From the NCBI RefSeq assembly GCF_018143015.1, contig NC_054757.1, positions 22,335,785-22,399,784 on the forward strand: DNA of 64,000 nt, in the 5' to 3' direction. Each line of letters starts with the position of its first letter. Position 1 is the stretch's first letter. The translations under genes were made by a program, and so were the position numbers. Under the pieces are notes generated by a model. That model saw only the letters and a list, made by a program, of their open reading frames with translations, did not search any database and was not told the origin of the DNA. This DNA comes from Lytechinus variegatus (taxonomy: Eukaryota; Echinodermata; Echinoidea; Temnopleuroida; Toxopneustidae). Shown here piece after piece: positions 23,893-35,300 of this stretch.

Positions 23893-24168
23893 CAGAGGCC
23901 CGTCTTACAAAGAGTTGCGATTGATCCAATCAATCGCAACTATGGACACCCAGCAATGTCAACATCTATTAAGCATGTTTGTTCAAAATAATTTCAAACT
24001 ATGATGCATATTCATGCATTAATTGTTTTCTTGAAAATTCACTGTGCTTCTCTTTGTTTACAAAGGACATTGAGAAAGTTTCCTGTAGAAAAATTTATGA
24101 CACTGATGGATTTCCATAGAGTTACGATTGATTGGATCAATCATACTTCTTTGTAAGACAGGGCCCAG
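23893..24168. mobile_element. Complete MITE, GGCCCGTCTTACAAAGAG ends
   Basis: The left arm CGTCTTACAAAGAGTTGCGA with GATTGATCCAATCAATCG mirrors the right arm ending TTCTTTGTAAGACAGGGCCCAG. 276 bp. A truncated relative lies at 2567-2800. Confidence 0.75.
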
Positions 24169-24516
24169 GAGTTCGGGTCACAGGGCTGCATAATAAAATT
24201 GCCCAAGAGACTTTGAACTTTGGCGCGAGGTCATAGCCAAGTTAAGCAAAATGTGGCCTTGAGGCCAGCGTCAACTCAATCCCTGTACGCATTACTACTG
24301 CACTGAACATAAGCATTCAAAAGATCAAATCTTCTGTCCTTTACAAAATGCAATTTGTAGTCAATATGACTTTCAACTATGTAACAGAATCTATACAACC
24401 ATAACACGAAAATCAATACATAAGTTGTTCAATCAGGAGATGAATATGAAATGAAATATAAAAAAAAATAAGTTCTTCAATTGTTTTGAAACACAAAAAA
24501 TGAAAATGGAACTATA
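24169..24516. other. Intergenic, no gene seen
   Basis: Plain AT-rich sequence. Confidence 0.35.
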
Positions 24517-25097
24517 CTAAAGGAAACCAAAACCCAAGAAGAGAAGCAATCTTATTGGAAAGACTAAAATGAGAGGAACAATTTAAAAAAAAGTTTCATC
24601 AAAATAGGTTATGAAATAAGCAAGTTATGGGAGTTTGAAAACTCTTGTTGTACTTTCTATGGGCATCCTCAAATTGGCAAACGTGCTTCAAAATGGCTGA
24701 TTTTGTGGACAATCTCCATTTGTTTTGTACGTAAATTTTCAGATTTTCCTCATTAACTTTCAAATTGCATCTTGCCTCCTTCTGAGCACAACGTATGTCA
24801 TGGGAAAATATAATCCCCACCATATATGTCAAGGTCAGGAGGAGATAATGTGAAATATATTAAATAAACGGGAAACTCTGTGTACAAAACAAATGGAGAG
24901 TTGTCCACAAAATCAGCCATTTTGAAGCACGTTTGCCAATTTGAGGATCCACATAGTAAGTACAACAAGACTTTTTAATCGTCCATAACTTGCTTATTTC
25001 ATAACCAATTTTGATGAAACTTTTTTTAAATTGTTCCTCTCATTTTACTCTTTCCAATAAGATTGCTTCTCTTCTTGGGTTTTGGTTTCCTTTAACC
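24517..25097. mobile_element. Palindromic MITE, AAAGGAAACCAAAACCC ends
   Basis: AAAGGAAACCAAAACCCAAG at the left and CTTGGGTTTTGGTTTCCTTT at the right are inverted complements, and the arms stay complementary for over 200 bp (for example AAATGGCTGATTTTGTGGAC against its reverse near 24910). The right side abuts TTAA. Related in architecture to the TTAA elements at 3774 and 37110. Confidence 0.8.
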
Positions 25098-25959
25098 CCG
25101 TATACCTTCCTTCGACATATGCCTAAAACAGCATATAACAAATCAATTTTGAATACAGATATTTACTGAATACACTACCACTTAACTAGTGTCACTCATT
25201 ACCCTTCCGTCTCTCCAGATAATACCAAACAAGAAAGACATGGAAGTATGAAAACTGTAATATCATTGCTGTAGTTAAGAACTAAACCTATTCAGATCTT
25301 TCATTTATCTTCGAATCGGTATACCAGGTTGCGATGAGAGCAACTGCCATGACCCAGCTTGCAAAAAAAAAAACAATGACCCACAACAGTTTCTTCTACA
25401 AATAGATATGTTTTCAAACCCGAGTCCCCCCAAAACATCACTCATATAGATATTAAAGCTTTGAAGGAAAAAAATAAATGAGTAGACACGCCAAAGATTT
25501 CTTTTCTGACTTGTCCACCGAGAAGAGTGCCACACTTAAGATCATGATTTCATTATTATGACAAGGTCCTGTAGCTCTCACGACAAATTCTGTAACTGAT
25601 TGTTTTGCATGACAAGGGCCCTGTAATTATACGATCATTTATATCAATTTTGACTCAGTCCAACGTGTACAAAAATTAAATTATTGTAAAATTGAATGTA
25701 AATATTGATTGTAGCGCTTTATGTTAAAGGGCCCAGTAGTCAGCTACATCCTTGCAATGTGTTTGTATTACAGAAAGAAATATCCCTATGCTATTGGTAA
25801 GTATACAACCCATTTCTAGATTTGTAATCGTCCTGTCATGCAATGAAAGAGAGAGGCAAAGAGAAAGAGACAGACAGAGAGAGAAATGAGACTGCGCTGT
25901 ATCAACAGTCTGTTGCAGTTTGATGGAATTTCTAAAATACGAAAGGCAGTTAGATTTTG
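25098..25959. other. SIRT1 3' flank (probable 3' UTR on the minus strand)
   Basis: No exon recognised. The sequence directly left of the SIRT1 stop codon would be transcribed as its 3' UTR. I see no unambiguous minus-strand AATAAA close to the stop. A GA-rich run lies at 25845-25885. Confidence 0.35.
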
Positions 25960-26378
25960 CTACGGCGTCTCAGGGAACCCTATATTTGTGTATGCAGATT
26001 CAGCAGTTGGAGCTTCAAAAGGGGATCCATCTCTTCCGTTCGATTGCAGGAGAAACTGTTCTTTAGATATTGAATGACTGAAAACACAATGGCCGGGCTC
26101 CTTGTTTGTCAAGGGAACGGTTGGTGTGAGGTCGTCTATCGACACAGCTTTCTCTTTAGCAGACACGTGATCCTCGTCCAACAAATCGGGCAACTCATCA
26201 CCGTTGTGAAGATCACTGTGAAAGTCGGTATGAAAGTCACCATTCTCAAGGTCATTGTGAAGGTCATCCATGCCCATATCATTGTGTAGGCCTTCCAGGT
26301 CATCATCGTCCTCATCAAGGTACACCTCTGCACCGTGGAATACATAGCGCATTGGCGGGATGAAGAGATACGTTGATT
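25960..26378 (-). CDS. SIRT1: SIRT1 exon 9 (regulatory C-terminus and stop)
   Basis: 419 nt after TTTCACAG. It starts [20 protein letters not shown], the conserved C-terminal segment that packs on the catalytic core in vertebrate SIRT1. An acidic tail follows with repeated LHND / LHNG / FHTD words. It ends GFPETP and TAG (25962-25960). Confidence 0.95.
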
Positions 26379-29300
26379 CTGTGAAAATTAAATAATAAAG
26401 ATATAATTTATGAGCTAAATTTAACAAGAACATTTTTTCAGGAGGCAAGAAAATTAAGAACATTCAATTACATACTTTCTCTCAAATTTAGAGCCTGGTA
26501 CTGATTTGATAAATGAATTTTGAAATGTAATATGAATTGTTAAACTGTACTGAACTTACGTTCCATACATAGGTATTAAATTGGTGAAGTCAAGTAATGA
26601 TATTTCATTTCAGTGGCCATTTTTCAATAAAAGATTTTTTTTTACCTTTGAGGTGAGTCGCAATGGTTTCCCGGGGTGCTTTGGTTGCAGCAGATGTGGA
26701 TGGACTTGGCTTGGTTTCAGAGTCCTGGGCAAGACTAGTATCCTCTTTCTGATTTACAGGAGTCTCACTCGATGAGCCATCATTGGCTGCTGCTTCGGAG
26801 GCAGAATCATCTTTTGTGTCTTGCGACTTAGTCCTGTCAGAGTCATCAATACCTAATCCTACTGCTCCTGTTTTCACATCAGAGCTTGGTTCTTTCCAAT
26901 CACCATCATCAAGAGATTCAGAACTACCTGGTTCATGTTTAATTACTTGGTCGCTGCTGCCCTTGACATCAATGGTCCCTGCATCTTTGGACGAGTTCCC
27001 TATCGAGTCTAACGTTCTTTGAAAGAGCATGTACGCCTCGGCAGCGCTATCACTTTGCACAGTCTTACCCTGTGCAGTTTGAGCTAGCGACGAATCGGTG
27101 GAACCAGTTTTGCATGTTTGTGGTTCGCTTGACACCAAGGCATTGCCATCTTCATCAGTGCCCTGTAACCTGTCTGTCAATGATGATGAGGAATCACCTG
27201 ACTTACTTTGGGAATGAGGCATCGGGTCAGTGTGAAGCTTACACTCATTGGTAAAGCCATTACGATGTTCTGCTGAAGACTGATCATCAACAGAATGAGG
27301 TCTATCATCACAACTCTGTTTTACATTTTCTCCTGGCAAGATTGGAGACTTCTGGCTGTTTGAACTGGCATATCTGTCATCTTCCCCAACATCAGATCCC
27401 TCTACTTTATCATCACCACCAGAAACCTGACCTTCCTCCTTGAAAGAACTAACAGACTTCTCTGAATCATCTTCCGATTTCACAACTACTGGCTTTGATT
27501 CAGATTCCTCATTCACAAGTGCGCTTGTTACATTGGGTTTCTCTTCTACAGTAGACCCTGATTTATCTAGCAATGTATGCACTTCTTTGTTGGGCTTGGG
27601 TATATTCGGAATGTCAGTGGTCTCTGTAAGTCTCTGCTGGGACTGGCACACGTGGTTCCAGCCATCCCCTAGTCGGTGGAGGATCTCATTGATGATGACA
27701 TCACAGTCGCCTAGCAACTCGATGTCAAAGTTCAAGTGATGCAGTGGTTCCCTGTTTATCAGAATCTGAGGCACATCTTTTGGAAGCAGACCTGTTTGCA
27801 AAAATCAAAGGCACAAATACCAGATGACATTATTAACTCAATGAATATCTAATGATGCAACAAAATTCAATATTCAACATTCTATCATGAAGTAACATTT
27901 TCTACTCTAGAGCACCATGGGCACCTTGCAGAATGAATACAATCACTATAAAAATTGTATTATTATTTCTACCACACAACTTGTTTGGAAATTTTGACAA
28001 TAGTTCATATCTGAGAATACCTATACGTAATTGTATGAAAATTGTTATTTGGTTCTTCATTAGAAACTTGGGAAAATCTGAGCAATTCACAATTTCTGTA
28101 TCATCGTTCTGTCACAAGAAATGGGGAAAAACCAATTTGTATCATCACTTGGTCTGAAAGACTAATGTGTTATCAGGATAAACCATTCATAGTTTACCGG
28201 TACTCACCAAATAATATCCTTACGGTTTCAATTAGCTATGTGTAATCACAACTTTACCAAATCTATCTGTAAAGAAACAAACTCACTTGGGATGGTTGCA
28301 ACAGGTCTGACTTTCAGAGAAGACCCCATGACGATAAGCAGATCCGCTGCTTCTTTGTCATCATTAAGCTTGTCATAGAAGTGGTTTGGAAGACCCTCAC
28401 CAAAGAAAACTATATCTGGCTTCAGTACGGCCATCTCTGGGGTATCTGGACCACACTGGGGACAAACAGGAACAACCTAGGAAGACATAGAAATATAAAA
28501 AAGAAAAGTTAGAATATAGGACTAAACATGGCCTGAGTATAACATTCACTTTGGTATCTGGGACAAACAGGAACAAGGAAGACATAGAGATACAAGAAGA
28601 GTTAGTCTAAGAATATTGGACTATAAATGGCCTAATATCCATATGTGGGGTATCTGTGCCATGTTGGCAACAGAGGGGAAAAACCTAGTGAGACATAGAT
28701 ATAGGAATTGGAAAGAGTCAATACAGGACTATACTTGGCTTCAGAATGTCCATTTCTGGGGTATCTAGGCCACAGTGAAGGTATACAATAACAACTTACA
28801 TAGAGATAGGATTGGAAAGATTAAGTATAAGAAGTACTTTACCTAGCTTGAGAAATACTTAGGGTTGAGCCATTCCTAATGTAAAATCACAATATCCTGA
28901 ATAGGAAACTGATTGATTTCACTTTACTGACCTGTAAGGGTAAGGAAAATAAGTTCACCACTGCCAGGGTAAAGGTTGTTACATGATGACCCTAACTTAC
29001 CTGGTTAAAGACATCTTCTCTGATAGCATCTGAGTCCACACGAAGACCACAACGGGTACATGTCGCAGTAGCAAAGGATCCTGTATAAAGAAGCCAAAAG
29101 AGAATGTAATGATGGACTTTTACTGCAAACCAGCTAGATTCTCATTCTCACCCACTGTTGAAGTTAATGCCTGAACTATTGTCAGGTCAAAATGACAGAC
29201 AGATTCATTACATTTTTGTGAAACTATTTTTTTTTTCAATTGTCAATCATTGTCCTTATTACATAAATGTAAATGAAATCATTAAATATTTTCCTCCAAT

Positions 29301-32300
29301 AATGGCATGCTTAGTTGTTGGAAAAGCTTTTCCGGTATCAAAACAACAAAAATTGAATCAGTTGATGAAATAATAACTAAAATATAAAAAATAATAAAAT
29401 AAAGTGTGACATCCTCTACTTCCTCATTTGCATACAGCCCCAAAAAAGTATATATAAATGTTTTTTGTTAATGAACAATATTTATAATAAACCAAAAAAT
29501 AAATAAAAAGAAAAAAAAGAAATAAAACATTTATTTTACCTCTGCTTTTGATGAAATGTTCAATTTCATGCATGTTTGTTTTTGTTTTTTTTACTTTATT
29601 TCTTAATTCATATCCACTTCTTCTTGGGATGGATTTGGCATTAAATGATGATAAAGATGAACTTACCATGGCACTGTATAACTCTTGTGATCCCTGCACA
29701 CTGTTCTAATGTATCTATGTTCTGTGTGTAGTTTCTGAGAAGTTTATCATGCTGCTCTAGCTGAGAGATGAACTTGTGACTAGGTGAGGGTTTGAACTGC
29801 CCTGGGAAAAGCTCCTGTAGGGGACGAGATATGTTTTACAAAGTTTAGATCACCAAAACTTAATTGTTCATTTGCATTTAATTCAATTTCTTCATATGCT
29901 GCTTTAGAGGTGTTGCGGCTCAGTGGATAAGTCTCCGTACTTTGCACCACAAGGTCTGGGGTTCAAATCTCCACCCAGTTGTAGTAAATGGGTACCCGGT
30001 AGGAAGGAATTCCTTGAATGCTCGATGCGTCCGATCAGGGTAACAGTGTGAAAGCCAGGGTAATAGTATGCAGCAGTTAGAAATATTTGTATTAAGCGCT
30101 ATATAAATGTTGCAATTAGTATTATTATCATCATATTCTGACTACCCATGCAAAATTGTGTTACTTTTACAATGTGATGTGTTGAGCAGTGTGAGGTTTA
30201 CATCAGATTCTCAAAAACTTTTGTATAAATTGCTTATCAAGATACAAATTAGAATCATCGGTCATCACTTATTTTACAAAATTCAATATGCATCCACAAA
30301 CTTTTTAAATATCATGTTCTTTATTCCTGCACATTTGTGAAGGTTATTGGTGTTTACTTGAGGGAGACAGACTTGCCCAGTTGCAACACATCTCAATACA
30401 GTTTTCCCAAGAAGTCATCATACATCTAGGCAGTTTAAAATCAGATTTTAAAAGAAACTGGACAAGAATAGCTCCCTTTGACTATGTACTAATTATTCAA
30501 TCTATGGCCTGCCAACAGAAGTAAAATTGTTCTCTTTACTCAATCCATCCTCCATGCTTGAGTTTCCTTAGCAAATCTAGAACATAAGATTTTGAAAATT
30601 CAAACAAATTAAAGTGAAGCTGCTGTGGTAGAGTGTTTCATGCACTTCATTCCCAATCGCAGGGTTATGGGTTCAAATCCTCATGAAGTGCTTCTGAGCT
30701 CCATACCTTGGCAAACTTGTAGAATGGTCTGGGGTCTTTGCGGAAGTAGCTGATTTCAAACATGGCTTGTGGGTCGGGCAGGTCTGGGAAGTCCACTGCC
30801 AGACGGGCATACACTCCGTCTCTGGATCGGAAGTCTGGGATCCCACAGGACACAGACACCTGAATATGAAAAAGAAATATGAACATTCACACGCACATGT
30901 GTACAGGCAGAGCATAAACTTGTTTTTTGCTTTAATGCAGTGAAGAAATCAGGACATGCAAAGCAGCAGTAATCCTGCTTTGAAATCTGGTATTATTCCG
31001 GAATTTGGAAGTGGTCTGATAAAATCTTACTTCTGGCAAGAATACCATGCTTATTTTGCTTTTTCTCAGCAATTATACACATTTTACCTGCATCATTTGG
31101 TAGATATTTTCACTCAGGCATACAAAATCACCTGTGTGGTCAGTTTACTGCATTCTGATCAAAACCGCATCATTTGTAGATATTTTCACTCAGACATACA
31201 AAATCACCTGTGTGGTCAGTTTATTGCATTCTGATCAAAACCGCATCATTTGTTGATATTTTCACTCAGACATACAAAATCACCTGTGTGGTCAGTTTAT
31301 TGCATTCTGATCAAAACCGCATCATTTGTTGATATTTTCACTCAGACATACAAAATCACCTGTGTGGTCAGTTTATTGCATTCTGATCAAAACCGCATCA
31401 TTTGTTGATATTTTCACTCAGACATACAAAATCACCTGTGTGGTCAGTTTACTGCATTCTGATCAAAACCGCATCATTTGTTGATATTTTCACTCAGACA
31501 TACAAAATCACCTGTGTGGTCAGTTTATTGCATTCTGATCAAAACCGCATCATTTGTTGATATTTTCACTCAGACATACAAAATCACCTGTGTGGTCAGT
31601 TTATTGCATTCTGATCAAAACCGCATCATTTGTTGATATTTTCACTCAGACATACAAAATCACCTGTGTGGTCAGTTTATTGCATTCTGATCAAAACCGC
31701 ATCATTTGTTGATATTTTCACTCAGACATACAAAATCACCTGTGTGGTCAGTTTACTGCATTCTGATCAAAACCGCATCATTTGTAGATATTTTCACTCA
31801 GACATACAAAATCACCTGTGTGGTCAGTTTATTGCATTCTGATCAAAACCGCATCATTTGTTGATATTTTCACTCAGACATACAAAATCACCTGTGTGGT
31901 CAGTTTATTGCATTCTGATCAAAATAATTTTGAGATTGTTTCCACAGATCTTGAAATGCCACAAATAGCATGTTTGTTTAAAATAGAATCAGATATCAAG
32001 ATCTTTCAAAAGAGAAAAAACAAACGAATATACTCACTCCTGCACCAGTTAAGACCAGTATATTTTTGCAGCTATTCAGGAGTTGGATGGCATCATCGAA
32101 AGTGTTGTACTGCTCCAGCTTCTGTCTTGGGGGCGGTTCGTCGATGGAGCGGAGGTACTCTGCAATGATGGACCACATCTCAAACTCATCCATGTCATCT
32201 GGAATAGTCATTCCTGATGGAATGATCCTCATTAAGATAGATCTTGGATTGGTACCAGACATCATCTGCTTCTGCAGCCAACCCATCGGACCTGGGGGTG

Positions 32301-35300
32301 TAACATAAGTGGATGTGATTGATATCTATGATTAATTGTATTTTTCCGTACAAGGATTGCCAGACACACAGTCATGCTTCATTGTATAATTGATCGTAAC
32401 CTTTATTTTGCAGGGCCCTGAAGCGATAAGATATTGTCTGGCAATTATGCATACATGCGCAAAGTTTGAAGTTGATCCCTTGAGTGAAACTTTATCTCGA
32501 GAGCAAGATATTTTAGGTATATAATGACCTCTTTGACCTGTTTATACACCAAAAACTCATCAGATCATTGTCAGTCCTACATATACTTATTCGGAACAAT
32601 TTTTAAGTTAATCCATCCAACTGTAATTATCACAAGAACAATAACAGGACGGACGGTTGACCTGAAAATATTGTGCCTCCGAAAAACTACCAACGGTGGG
32701 GACAGACATTAAAATTCTTATTTGTTAAGCAACCCATTATGTAGTACCTGCAAGACTATCTGGCTGTATATCCCCCAGTCCCATGTCGAGGCTGTCTGTT
32801 ATACTGCCCTCGCTTGATGAATCTGCACCAGGTTGATGTCCGCTGCTACTGGAACCAGATGATTCACTTGAAGATGCCTGGGAACCCCAGCTTGGTGGGA
32901 GACCATCAAGGACTTCTTCATCACCATGTCCTTCCTCTCCTACAGAAAGATAAACACAGAGTTCAGTAACACTACATGGTAACCAAAAACTGGTAGGTAA
33001 AGTTTGGGCCCCAAATCAAGTTTGGGAAGAACCCAGACTGGAGGAATGAGCATGAAACACCTGTTTTGGGGGATGCTGCTTTCATGCAAATTGTATTACA
33101 TGTAAGTGCGTCATAAAAGCAGAATGTTACTTTTAATTATTATCACCAATTTCCAAGTTATAGATCAACCCTCAAGACTGGGGCTGAATGTTTGCAAAAT
33201 CTTAAGCCACAGGTTCCATCCATCAATTCAAATGATTCCAAATTGTTTTTCATGAGAACAAATTTGGCATCCAGTATGTCCAATGCAAAAAGTAAATTGA
33301 AAATGGCTAAATCATTTTTGAGAAAGATTGCTTGCATGAGGTTTTTCTTTAATAATACTGTACTGAATTTGGATGTTAACGTAGAGAATTCTAGCCTTTT
33401 TATGTGTATCCCCACATTACAAATAAAATGCATTGTTTCTCACGCATACAAGCTCCCTCAACAACGATCTTGCAATTTTAAGTCTACCTATTTTGGGATT
33501 GTACAAACTGGATGCTGATTTTCTTTATTTCTTTAGGAATCATGATTTGATGGACTGGTTGACTAAGGAATCAATTCAAGAGGACCCTGATTCTCAGTTA
33601 TGTTGAGTGACCTAAAGCTACTGTATGCAGTTTGTTTACAATGTTCAAGTTTATGAAAATTTGAACATTGGAAAGATTGACTAACACTAGACATCGACAG
33701 GTGTACCTCTAAATTGCGGTAACTATTTCTTTCAGACATTTACTGAAGTCAAAGCACACAACTATAAAACAGAGCGGGCTTGTCAGGATAACGTTTTCAT
33801 ACAGGGTAAGAGAGGTGGTCTTGCACGATTTCCTGGGAACCTTTTTTGTTCTTTCTTTCTTTTTACCTTTTCCTAACTGAAAGTTAGACTCAACGTTTCA
33901 ACAAAAAATTAGAGTAAAAAAAGGAAAGCAGATGAACAAGGCAACAATAGTCAAAACTTACTACTTTGCCTATTCAAAATAAAAACAGACACCCTGCCAT
34001 CTTTTCTGAACACCTTGTGATTTTGCTGCCAGATGACACCTACGGTACTCAAGTACTAACACCTACACAATCATTTTTCATACAATGCAAAGAAAGTTAC
34101 TGTATTTAACTATACATCCATGTCTAAATTTTTAAAATCTATTCCTAAGAAATGAAACTCTTAGAAGAGAATTCTAAAATTGCGAACGGATACAATTGTT
34201 CTTTTTTGTGTGTTATTGCAACCGTCCATCACACTACACATGCTGCATGCACAGGGTGACCAGGGGTATGGAAGCAGGAGACCGTCAAAAACACGGATAT
34301 ACGTCGTGTCGTAATTCAATTTACTACACGACGTAAATAATTACGTAGTGTAGCAATTCGAATTACTACACGGCGTAAATAATTACGTAATGTAGTAATT
34401 CGAATTACGTAGTGTAGTAATTCGAATTACTACACGACGTAATTCCGAATTACTGCCCAACGATTTAATGTCATGACGTTAAATGAATTAGTGTCGCTAC
34501 ATCAAATAATTAAGGTCGTGTAGTAATTCGAATTACTACACGACGTAAATAATTACGTAGTGTAGTAATTCCAATTACTACACTACCTAAATAATTACGT
34601 CGTGTAGTAAATAATTACTACACGACGTAATTCCGAATTACTGCTCAACGATTTAACGTCATGACATTAAATGAATTAGTGTAGTGACGTTAAATCAACC
34701 AATGAGACCGTTCGTTATATGAGCGCAATGCGAAGAGCTGAGACTACAGAGTATTGTACAGGAACGTACCGGCAGGAAGTTAGTTGGATGTTCGACATTT
34801 GATATTCAAACTGTGAAGTTGGTTTGATATTCAGGTTCGATATTCAAACGCCTGTGAAGCTGGCCACGGACCCGATCCGCATAGTACTGCCCCCCCCCAA
34901 AAAAAAAATGTTCTACAACCGAGAACAATAGGAAAGAAAGGAAAGAAAGATGAAAGATACGTTATTTTATGCATACCATGTCAAAATCAATCTCAAAGTT
35001 AAAGGTGTTTTTTTTTCTCGCTGGCTCGAGACTTATTACGAAGCAAATTTTTGCTGCATGCGCCATTGTGTGCCCCCTCTTTTTGTTCTTATCACGCATT
35101 GAGTTTCGCCCTAATGCTCGGGGCACAATCATAAAACATCCTGTTCATACAATGATATGACCCCTCCGTTCTCCCTTCTCTTTCTCTCCCGTTCCCCCTC
35201 CTTTTCTTTCCAATCTCCCCCTTTCGCTTCTCTCTCTCCTATTATGTATTCTCTCTTTCCTTGTTTTTTTTTACTCTATCCACTGGCGGCACCAAGAGAT

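Noticed and set aside
26074-27739. Plus-strand frames over SIRT1 exons 8 and 9
   Set aside because: Antisense shadows of the real minus-strand coding sequence.
31091-31925. Regularly repeated units resembling a CRISPR array
   Set aside because: The 76-bp units are contiguous with no unique spacers, and this is an animal intron; it is a minisatellite.
31630-32168. Frames reading through the minisatellite toward SIRT1 exon 3 on the plus strand
   Set aside because: Shadows of the 76-bp repeat and of the true minus-strand exon.
33158-33518. Overlapping 91- and 108-codon frames on opposite strands
   Set aside because: No family resemblance and no splice-site support; inside SIRT1 intron 1.
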